A DNA stretch of 64,000 nucleotides from the NCBI GenBank assembly GCA_946479745.1, contig CAMLGZ010000016.1, forward strand, positions 16,100-80,099, read 5' to 3'. Shown here in pieces: positions 27,242 through 33,820 of this stretch (position 1 is its first letter; each line of letters opens with the position of its first letter). Below the pieces are notes generated by a model. The model saw only the letters and a list, made by a program, of their open reading frames with translations. It did no database searches and had not been told where the DNA came from. The translations under genes and the position numbers were made by a program. The stretch is from an uncultured Pseudoxanthomonas sp. (GTDB taxonomy: Bacteria > Pseudomonadota > Gammaproteobacteria > Xanthomonadales > Xanthomonadaceae).

Positions 27242-28336
27242 ATGGCGATTGAAGTGCTGGTGTTGAAGGAGTCGGCGGCGGGTGAGCGTCGCGTGGCCGC
27301 CACTCCGGAAACGGTGAAGAAGCTCGTGGCCGTCGGCGCCAGCATCAAGGTCGAACCCGGCGCGGGGCTCGGTGCCGGGTTCGTCGATCAGGCCTATCTC
27401 GACGCGGGCGCCCAGTTGGCGACGGCCGATACGCCGGCGCAAGCCGACCTGGTGCTTTGCGTGCAGTCGCCCGATCCCGCGGCGATCGGACAATTGAAGC
27501 AGGGCGCGACTCTGGTCGGCATGCTGCAGCCGCAAGCCGATGCGGCGCGCGGCGATGCGCTCAGGGCGCGCGGCATCCTGTCGTTTCCGCTGGAAAAACT
27601 GCCGCGCACAACGCGCGCGCAGGCGATGGACGTGCTCAGTTCGCAGGCCGGCATGGCGGGCTACAAGGCCGTGTTGATCGCCGCGCAGCTGGCGCCGCGT
27701 TTCTTCCCCATGCTGACCACCGCCGCCGGCACCATTCGTCCCTCCAAAGTGCTGATCGTCGGCGCCGGCGTCGCCGGACTGCAGGGCGTCGCCACCGCCA
27801 AGCGCCTGGGTGCGCAGGTGGAAGGTTTCGACGTGCGCCCGGAAACGCGCGAACAGATCGAATCGCTGGGCGGCAAGTTCCTGGACCTGGGCGTCAGCGC
27901 GGCGGGTGAGGGCGGTTATGCGCGCCAGCTCACCGACGAGGAGCGCGCCGAACAGCAGCGCCGCCTGGCCGACCATCTGAAGGGCATCGACGTGGTGGTG
28001 TGCACGGCCGCCGTGCCGGGACGTCCCGCGCCGAAGATCATGACCATGACCATGGTCGAGGCGATGAAGCCGGGCAGCGTGATCGTGGATCTGGCTGCCG
28101 AAACCGGCGGCAACTGCGAAGCCACGCGACCGGGCCAAACCGTCGAGCACAACGGGGTGACCATCGATGGTCCTCTCAACCTGGCCAGCATGGGCGCGGT
28201 GCATGCCAGCGAGATGTATGCCCGCAACGTGTTCAATTTCGTGTCCTTGTTCGTCAAGGACGGTGCGATCGACTTCGACTGGAACGACGAGCTGCTGGCG
28301 AAGACGCGGTGGCCGGAAGCGGTTGCGGCAGAGTGA
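27242..28336 (+). CDS. pntAA: NAD(P) transhydrogenase subunit alpha part 1 (NAD-binding domain I)
   Basis: A 364-residue NAD(H)-binding subunit of the three-polypeptide transhydrogenase. MAIEVLVLKESAAGERRVAA is the usual start. RAQAMDVLSSQAGMAGYKAV is the alanine-dehydrogenase-like signature, and VLIVGAGVAGLQGVATAKRL is the NAD Rossmann motif. The membrane part of alpha is absent, as in Rhodospirillum-type enzymes where it is a separate PntAB. ATG 27242 follows GGGGAAG. Unlike the usual contiguous operon, pntAB and pntB lie about 2.1 kb downstream, beyond four opposing genes. Confidence 0.93.
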   Translation: MAIEVLVLKESAAGERRVAATPETVKKLVAVGASIKVEPGAGLGAGFVDQAYLDAGAQLATADTPAQADLVLCVQSPDPAAIGQLKQGATLVGMLQPQADAARGDALRARGILSFPLEKLPRTTRAQAMDVLSSQAGMAGYKAVLIAAQLAPRFFPMLTTAAGTIRPSKVLIVGAGVAGLQGVATAKRLGAQVEGFDVRPETREQIESLGGKFLDLGVSAAGEGGYARQLTDEERAEQQRRLADHLKGIDVVVCTAAVPGRPAPKIMTMTMVEAMKPGSVIVDLAAETGGNCEATRPGQTVEHNGVTIDGPLNLASMGAVHASEMYARNVFNFVSLFVKDGAIDFDWNDELLAKTRWPEAVAAE

Positions 28337-28390
28337 AGATAAGTTGAGAGAGGGAAGCGGATTTGCGGCGTAACCGTATTAACTAAAGGT

Positions 28391-28464
28391 CGTCATCCCG
28401 GCGAAAGCCGGGACCCAGCTTTCCGAGTGCTGATGCTTGGCTCCCGGCTTTCGCCGGGATGACG
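28391..28464. repeat. CGTCATCCCGGCGAA-type inverted repeat
   Basis: Arms CGTCATCCCGGCGAAAGCCG and CGGCTTTCGCCGGGATGACG bracket a 25-nt centre. It lies between convergent pntAA and the DUF3106-like gene and may serve as a bidirectional transcript end. Confidence 0.9.
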
Positions 28465-28552
28465 ACCCTTGGTGTGGTGCGTTCCGTAGCCCGGAACTAT
28501 CCGACCGCTAGTGTTGCAAGCCAGTCCTGCAGCCAAAACTATCGACTTGTAT

Positions 28553-29005
28553 TCATCGAGGCGGCAAGGGCGGCAGCGGCGGCTTTGCATCTTGCGGTGC
28601 ATTCTTCTGTATCCACGCGCGGCGCTGTTCCGGCGTCATTTTTTTCCAGTCGTCGCGCAGTTTCCTGCGCTGCTCCGGCGGCAGGTCCTTCATGCGTACG
28701 AACAGCACGCGGGCCTCCTCGCGCTGGCGGGGATTCATGCCTTCGAAGCGGCGCATGCCCTTGCGCGCCTGCTGGCGCTGTTCGGGCGTCATGCTCTTCC
28801 AGCGTTGCGCGTGCTCCAGCATGCGCGGGCGGTCGTCGGGATCGCTGTTCCAGCGCTCGCGCACCGGCGCGATCAAGGCCTCGCGCTGCTGCGGAGTCAA
28901 CTTGTCCCAGTCGGGCAGCGATTGCGCGGGCGCCGATTGCGCCAGCGCGTTGCCGGCCAGCAACAACAGGCCAAGCGCCAGGGAGCGGGAAAGTGCGGTC
29001 TTCAT
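28553..29005 (-). CDS. DUF3106-like exported protein
   Basis: A 150-residue protein with a cleavable signal (LALGLLLLAGNALAQS). The mature part is built of repeated, highly charged helical units of the form LTPQQREALIAPVRERW, MTPEQRQQARKGM, NPRQREEARVLF, LPPEQRRKLRDDW and MTPEQRRAWI. This P-E/Q-Q-R repeat pattern is characteristic of DUF3106, whose function is unknown; the folds recall periplasmic CpxP/Spy-type chaperones. It is last in a sigma factor - DUF3619-like - DUF3106-like unit, 4 nt after its neighbour. Confidence 0.82.
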   Translation of the reverse strand: MKTALSRSLALGLLLLAGNALAQSAPAQSLPDWDKLTPQQREALIAPVRERWNSDPDDRPRMLEHAQRWKSMTPEQRQQARKGMRRFEGMNPRQREEARVLFVRMKDLPPEQRRKLRDDWKKMTPEQRRAWIQKNAPQDAKPPLPPLPPR

Positions 29006-29009
29006 GCGG

Positions 29010-29411
29010 TTACTCCATCGCCAACGGCTCGGCTTCGGAAGAAGCCAGCCACATGTACAGGTCGGGGCTTTCGTCCAGCGCGGCGAGACTGTCGTCATAG
29101 CCGTCGTCATTGTCCACCGTCGCGACCATGGGCTGCATCGCCGGCACGCTGCCCGAATGCGGCAGGAACTGCATGCCCAGGGCCACCGCCAGCACCGCGG
29201 AGAACGCCGTGGCGGTGACCCAGCGCCAGGCATGTCCGCGCTTGGGTGCGGTTTGCGCCGCGTGTCGCGCCGCGCGCAGACGGGCCAGCGTCTGCGGCGA
29301 AACCTGCGAGACTGCGGCCGCATGCAATTGGCGCATGTCGCGGTCGAAACTATCGTTGTCTTGTTCGATTCCCGTGCTGTCGATTTGTGTGCGGTCGGCA
29401 GGTATGTTCAT
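29010..29411 (-). CDS. DUF3619-like membrane protein, possible anti-sigma partner
   Basis: A 133-residue single-pass protein. The acidic cytoplasmic N-terminal part (DSFDRDMRQLHAAAVSQVSP, TLARLRAARHAA) is followed by one membrane helix near 65-82 (TATAFSAVLAVALGMQFL). A short acidic outer tail (DESPDLYMWLASSEAEPL) ends the protein. The layout resembles DUF3619 proteins that accompany an ECF-like sigma factor, so an anti-sigma or membrane-tether role is an inference. Its start overlaps the sigma stop (ATGA), implying stoichiometric translation. Confidence 0.75.
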   Translation of the reverse strand: MNIPADRTQIDSTGIEQDNDSFDRDMRQLHAAAVSQVSPQTLARLRAARHAAQTAPKRGHAWRWVTATAFSAVLAVALGMQFLPHSGSVPAMQPMVATVDNDDGYDDSLAALDESPDLYMWLASSEAEPLAME

Positions 29412-29986
29412 CGGAAATCCTCCAGTTGTTTTTGCAATGCATCGCGCGAGCGCGATAGGTGAGTCTTTACCGAACCTTCCGAACAACCCATGGCCTTGGC
29501 CGTATCGGCCACATCCAGCTCTTCCAGAACGCGTAAGGTGAAGGCCTCGCGCTGGCGCGCCGGCAGCTTGCGCAGGGCCTGGGTCAGCTTGGCATAGGCT
29601 TCGCGCTGGTCGTGGGCCTGCGAAGGCCCGGCGGCGGAGTCGGCCCAGTCGATCATGCTGTCCTCGCCGCGTTCGTTTGCCGGAGAGAACAAGCGCAGGC
29701 GGAAATTGCTGCGCCGCTGCACGTCCACGATCTTGCGCCGCAGGATGCTCCAGAACAACGGTGTCCATTCGGCGGCAGGGCGCTCGCGGTAGCCCAGCAT
29801 CTTCATCATTGCGTCCTGCACCGCATCCAGCGCGTCGTCGCGGCTGCGCAGGCCGGCTTCGGCGAAGCGGAACGCGCGGGTGCCGATACCGGCCAGGAAC
29901 AGTTCCAGCGTCGCCGCAGGGGGACGTGCGGCGTTCTCGGACTTCTGGTCGAAGCCAGCCTGGCTGATGTCGGCACTCACCAGCAC
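29408..29986 (-). CDS. ECF-like RNA polymerase sigma factor
   Basis: A 192-residue sigma-70 family protein. Region 2 spans about 28-90 (FRFAEAGLRSRDDALDAVQD, WSILRRKIVDVQRR). Region 4 spans about 130-190, with LRKLPARQREAFTLRVLEEL and the helix-turn-helix DVADTAKAMGCSEGSVKTHL. It has no extra C-terminal domain. The start is GTG, at 29986 or 29980. It lies 4 nt after a small exported Arg/Asp-rich protein and overlaps the DUF3619-like gene. The unit opposes and divides the pnt genes. Confidence 0.88.
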   Translation of the reverse strand: MLVSADISQAGFDQKSENAARPPAATLELFLAGIGTRAFRFAEAGLRSRDDALDAVQDAMMKMLGYRERPAAEWTPLFWSILRRKIVDVQRRSNFRLRLFSPANERGEDSMIDWADSAAGPSQAHDQREAYAKLTQALRKLPARQREAFTLRVLEELDVADTAKAMGCSEGSVKTHLSRSRDALQKQLEDFR

Positions 29987-29989
29987 AGC

Positions 29990-30325
29990 TTAGTGCCTGC
30001 GGTCCCAACGGCGGTCGAAGCGGTCGCCGCGACGGTCCAGACGGTTGTCGGCGTGCTGTCCCTTGCGGTCCAGGCGGCGGTCCAGATGATCGCCGCGCGC
30101 TTCCAGGCGATCGGCTGCGTGCGCATGGCCATGGTTGTCGGCCCAGGCCGCGCGCTGGTCGTAGCGGGCTTCGATACGGTCGCCCTTGAGGTCGAGCCGC
30201 TGTTCCACCCGGTCGCCCCGGCGGTCCAGGCGGTGATCGACGCGATCGCCGAGGTCGCGGGCGGAAGCGGCGCTGGCAGCGCCCAGCAGCAATGCGGCAA
30301 GCAGCAGCACTGACTTGTATTTCAT
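29990..30325 (-). CDS. Exported Arg/Asp/His-rich repeat protein
   Basis: A 111-residue protein with a clear signal peptide (SVLLLAALLLGAASAASA). After cleavage the product is almost entirely repeats of the type RLDRRGDRVEQRLD, KGDRIEARYDQR, RLEARGDHLDRR and RLDRRGDRFDRRWD, with alternating opposite charges every three to four residues. It is predicted to be a long, highly charged helix in the periplasm. I recognise no family. It is 4 nt upstream of the sigma factor gene and is probably the first gene of the same transcript, so it may be an envelope-stress product or sensor. Confidence 0.78.
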   Translation of the reverse strand: MKYKSVLLLAALLLGAASAASARDLGDRVDHRLDRRGDRVEQRLDLKGDRIEARYDQRAAWADNHGHAHAADRLEARGDHLDRRLDRKGQHADNRLDRRGDRFDRRWDRRH

Positions 30326-30452
30326 CGCGTCGTCCTCTTGGAGTGGGTTCGGGTAAGAAAACGCTGCCGCTGGCGAACGGTTGACCTTGCTGCCAACGGA
30401 TTCAGGGGCCGGTTATGATGCGGGAGGGGCGCAGTGCCCGAGGAGAGAATGG

Positions 30453-30752
30453 ATGAGCGACGGTTTCGTGGCCCTGTACATCTTCATGCTGGCGGCCATC
30501 GCCGGCCACGTGATCATCTCGCGGGTGCCGGTGATCCTGCATACCCCGCTGATGTCGGGCTCCAACTTCATCCACGGCATCGTGCTGATCGGCGCCATGA
30601 TCGTGCTGGGCCATGCCGATACCACGCTGGAAAAGGTGATCGGCTTCGTCGCCGTGCTGCTGGGCGCGGGCAATGCCGCCGGCGGCTACGTGGTGACCGA
30701 GCGCATGCTGGACATGTTCAAGTCCTCCAGGAAGCCGGAGCCCAAGCCATGA
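30453..30752 (+). CDS. pntAB: NAD(P) transhydrogenase subunit alpha part 2 (membrane domain)
   Basis: A 99-residue membrane subunit with three hydrophobic helices (FVALYIFMLAAIAGHVIISR; SNFIHGIVLIGAMIVLGHA; IGFVAVLLGAGNAAGGYVVT). Together with PntB it forms the proton channel of the transhydrogenase. The RVPVILHTPLMSGSN segment is family-specific. ATG 30453 has a strong AGGAG site. Its stop overlaps the pntB start (ATGA). Its own promoter must lie in the 127 nt shared with the divergent Arg/Asp-rich gene, since pntAA is remote. Confidence 0.92.
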   Translation: MSDGFVALYIFMLAAIAGHVIISRVPVILHTPLMSGSNFIHGIVLIGAMIVLGHADTTLEKVIGFVAVLLGAGNAAGGYVVTERMLDMFKSSRKPEPKP

Positions 30753-32155
30753 GCTGGATCACTCCGGAGGTGCTGGCCAACTTCGTCAAGCTGAGCTACC
30801 TGGTCGCAGCCACGCTATTCCTGCTTGGCCTGCAGCGCATGGCCTCGCCGATGACCGCGCGCAGCGGCATCCGCTGGGCGGGTCTGGGCATGCTGATCGC
30901 CACGGCCGCCACGTTCCTGCTACCCGAACTTCACAACCACCTGCTGATCTTCACCGCAGTGGCCATCGGCACCGCGGCGGCGTGGATCTCCGCCAATCGC
31001 GTAGCCATCACCGACATGCCGCAGATGGTGGCGCTGTACAACGGCATGGGCGGCGGTTCGGCTGCTGCCATCGGCGCCGTAGAACTGCTGCGTTATTCGT
31101 CGCAGGGCGGCTCGCCTTCGCGCGTGACCCTGGTGTTGGCGGTAGTGGGCGCGCTGATCGGCGCGGTGTCGCTGTCGGGTTCGATCATCGCCTGGGCCAA
31201 GCTGGACGGGCGCATGGACAAGCGCTACACGTTTTCGGGCCAGCAGTGGTTCAACGCGCTGGTGGCGCTGGCGGCGGTGGTGCTGGGCGGCATGGCCATC
31301 TGGACTCTGGACACACCGTGGATCATCGCTTTCTTCGTCGTCGCGCTGGCGCTGGGCATCCTGATGACCCTGCCCATCGGCGGCGCCGACATGCCGGTGG
31401 TGATCTCACTGTACAACGCGTTCACCGGCCTGGCCGTGGCTTTCGAAGGTTATGTGCTGGGCATCGAAACTTTGATCATCGCCGGCATGATGGTCGGCGC
31501 AGCCGGCATCCTGCTCACCCGTTTGATGGCCAAGGCTATGAACCGCCCCATCAGCGGCGTGCTGTTTTCCAGCTTCGGTCCCGGCAGCGGCGAGATGCAG
31601 GAGATCAGCGGCTCGCAGAAGCCCATCGAAGCCGGCGACGTCGCCGCGATGATGGCCTTCGCCGAGCGCGTGGTGATCGTGCCCGGCTATGGCCTGGCCG
31701 TAGCCCAGGCGCAGCACAAGATCTGGGAACTGGCGCAGCGCTTGATGGATCGCGGAGTGAAGGTGAAGTTCGCCATTCACCCTGTCGCCGGGCGCATGCC
31801 GGGGCACATGAACGTGCTGCTGGCCGAAGCCGGCGTGCCCTACGACCTGATCGCCGATATGGACGACATCAATCCCGAATTCCCCAACACCGATGTGTCG
31901 CTGGTGATCGGCGCCAACGACGTGGTCAACCCGGTGGCCAAAACCGATCCGGCCTCGCCCATCTACGGCATGCCCATTCTGGATGTGGTCAATTCCAGGA
32001 ACACCATTGTCATCAAACGCGGCAAGGGCACGGGTTTCGCGGGTATCGAGAATGCGTTGTTCTACGCCGACAACACCCGCATGCTTTATGGCGATGGTGC
32101 GGAGATGGCGAGTGCGCTGGTGAGCGAACTCAAGGCGCTCGATGGCGGGCATTGA
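30749..32155 (+). CDS. pntB: NAD(P) transhydrogenase subunit beta
   Basis: A 468-residue subunit with about nine membrane helices in the first 270 residues, including NRVAITDMPQMVALYNGMGG and PIGGADMPVVISLYNAFTGL. A cytosolic NADP(H)-binding domain follows (VVIVPGYGLAVAQAQH, HPVAGRMPGHMNVLLAEAGV, NDVVNPVAKTDP). The enzyme uses the proton gradient to drive hydride transfer from NADH to NADP+, supplying NADPH, for example for AhpF/thioredoxin-linked peroxide defence and biosynthesis. Length and order are normal. Confidence 0.96.
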   Translation: MSWITPEVLANFVKLSYLVAATLFLLGLQRMASPMTARSGIRWAGLGMLIATAATFLLPELHNHLLIFTAVAIGTAAAWISANRVAITDMPQMVALYNGMGGGSAAAIGAVELLRYSSQGGSPSRVTLVLAVVGALIGAVSLSGSIIAWAKLDGRMDKRYTFSGQQWFNALVALAAVVLGGMAIWTLDTPWIIAFFVVALALGILMTLPIGGADMPVVISLYNAFTGLAVAFEGYVLGIETLIIAGMMVGAAGILLTRLMAKAMNRPISGVLFSSFGPGSGEMQEISGSQKPIEAGDVAAMMAFAERVVIVPGYGLAVAQAQHKIWELAQRLMDRGVKVKFAIHPVAGRMPGHMNVLLAEAGVPYDLIADMDDINPEFPNTDVSLVIGANDVVNPVAKTDPASPIYGMPILDVVNSRNTIVIKRGKGTGFAGIENALFYADNTRMLYGDGAEMASALVSELKALDGGH

Positions 32156-32179
32156 GCGCTTGATCTAGCACCCGATGTT

Positions 32180-32284
32180 GTAGAGCCGAGCTTGCCCGGC
32201 TGCTTTTTTGCATATGGGTGAGGCTTCAGCCGAGCAAGTTCTGTCTGTACGGGTAAGGCTTCAGCCGAGCAAGCTCGGCTCTAC
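32180..32284. repeat. GTAGAGCCGAGC-type palindromic repeat
   Basis: Longer copy of the element at 13786, with GTAGAGCCGAGCTTGCCCGG on the left and GAGCAAGCTCGGCTCTAC on the right. It has an additional half-unit CTTCAGCCGAGCAAG in the middle. It separates convergent pntB and the membrane-protein gene. Confidence 0.88.
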
Positions 32285-32300
32285 AGGAGCGTCGAGGGTT

Positions 32301-32723
32301 TCAGCGTGCGGCTATTGCGGCCGTCACCAGCCCCGCCGCCATCCACACCCTGTCCGCGGTCTGGTTGGCCAGGCCGGCCAGAGTCCAGGCGTAGTCGGCG
32401 CCCAGCTTCAGCGCCGACTCCCAGGGGTTCAGACCCATCGCAAAACCGATCTGCGTGGCGGCGGTCAGCCAATTGACCAGCACCGCGATGGCCGCCGTGG
32501 CCAGCACGGCGACCAGCACGCGCGCCGCGCCGCGTGGCATACCGCCCCAGCGCAGCATCAACACGACGTCCAGCGCGGCCAGTACCGCCATCCAGCCGCA
32601 GGGCTTGCCGGTGTACACGGCCAGCAGAACCCAGATAGCCGCAAAGAACAGGCTTCCCAACAGGAGCAAAAGCAGCGACGGCCAGTAAGTGGGACGCGTA
32701 TTCAACGGGATGGCGGGTTGCAT
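32301..32723 (-). CDS. Hypothetical membrane protein
   Basis: A 140-residue protein with three to four hydrophobic segments: YWPSLLLLLLGSLFFAAIWV, KPCGWMAVLAALDVVLML and VLVAVLATAAIAVLVNWLTA, plus a Thr/Ala-rich C-terminal helix. A conserved-looking loop GFAMGLNPWESALKLGADYA precedes the last helix. I do not recognise the family. The ATG at 32723 begins MQPAIPLNTRP. It diverges from sufT, with about 190 nt between them. Confidence 0.7.
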   Translation of the reverse strand: MQPAIPLNTRPTYWPSLLLLLLGSLFFAAIWVLLAVYTGKPCGWMAVLAALDVVLMLRWGGMPRGAARVLVAVLATAAIAVLVNWLTAATQIGFAMGLNPWESALKLGADYAWTLAGLANQTADRVWMAAGLVTAAIAAR

Positions 32724-32914
32724 TGATGCTCCGGAGTGACGGCATAGGATACGTGGGCCGGCTCCGCGCCGCGCGAAAAGCGCAAAGGGCAGGGCTCGCA
32801 TAGTCCACGAAACACTGCGTTGCCGGCCATATTGGCCTGACCAAGCCGCAGCGGCGGGTGCGGAAGGCTAAAATGCCGGCTTGCGCCAGCCCGCGCGGCC
32901 CCCATCTGGTTGTC

Positions 32915-33466
32915 ATGTATTCCCGTAGCAGCGAACCGGTCCAATTCGAGCGCGATTGCGCAGCCGTCCTGGTGCCCCAAGGCGACAGCGTCACTTTGCC
33001 GGCGGGCAGTTTCGGCTATATCACCCAGGCGTTGGGCGGCAGCTATACGGTGTTCGTGGAAGGCAACCTGTTCCGCATCGCCGGGCAGGACGGCGACGCC
33101 ATAGGCAAGGAACCGGCCGAATCGCTGAGCCTGCCCGAGAACGCCAGCGACGAAGAGGTCGAGCAGCTGGTCTGGAAACAGCTGCGCACCTGCTTCGATC
33201 CGGAGATCCCGTTCAATATCGTGGATCTGGGCCTGGTGTACGAAGCCAACCTGCGTCACCGCGACGACGGCCAGCGCGAAGTCGAGGTCAAAATGACACT
33301 GACCGCCCCCGGCTGCGGCATGGGCGAAATCCTGGTCGATGACGTGCGCAACAAGCTTGAGCTGATTCCCACCGTGGTCGAGGCCGATGTGGAACTGGTC
33401 TTCGACCCGCCGTGGGGCCGGCACATGATGTCGGAAGCGGCCAAGCTGGAAACGGGAATGCTTTGA
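32915..33466 (+). CDS. sufT: Fe-S cluster assembly protein SufT (MIP18/PaaD family)
   Basis: A 183-residue protein. The N-terminal half (CAAVLVPQGDSVTLPAGSFG) is the SufT-specific extension. The C-terminal half is the MIP18 domain, with FDPEIPFNIVDLGLVY and a single conserved Cys in TLTAPGCGMGEILVDD. SufT helps maturation of iron-sulfur proteins when demand is high. No other suf gene lies nearby. ATG 32915 was chosen because MYSRSSEPVQFERDC is the usual beginning. Confidence 0.92.
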   Translation: MYSRSSEPVQFERDCAAVLVPQGDSVTLPAGSFGYITQALGGSYTVFVEGNLFRIAGQDGDAIGKEPAESLSLPENASDEEVEQLVWKQLRTCFDPEIPFNIVDLGLVYEANLRHRDDGQREVEVKMTLTAPGCGMGEILVDDVRNKLELIPTVVEADVELVFDPPWGRHMMSEAAKLETGML

Positions 33467-33820
33467 GGTTCACCTGGGCTTTGACAGGCGCTGGGCCGCG
33501 CAACGCGGCTCCGTGACGCAGCATGCAAACGCTTCCAGTACCGGCAATGCTCACGCCGTCTTCACGCCGGGATGTCGGTTAGTAACATTTGAAACCGGTT
33601 ACCGTCACATTTAAAGATATCGGTGCCAAATTCGGTGAGATTCCTCACCGGAACGTCTTGTGCGCATACCGCACACCCGGTTAGGTTCGGCTCAGGATGC
33701 GCTTTCCGGCGTATCCCATCAGCGGAAACGGCCGTAACCACAACCACCCTTTGTTCCAAGTCACGGCCGTTCCCGAAGCAGCCGCATCAGCGGCACCACT
33801 CACTTGTAGAGGGAACTTCA
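33467..33820. other. 354-nt leader region upstream of the secreted protease gene
   Basis: No gene is seen. A plausible sigma-70 promoter is TTGAAA (33589-33594), 17 nt, then TAAAGA (33612-33617). A short palindrome GTGAGATTCCTCAC lies about 33635-33652. The region before the ATG contains AGAGGGAA as a ribosome site. If the promoter is right, the 5' untranslated region is about 200 nt. Confidence 0.4.
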
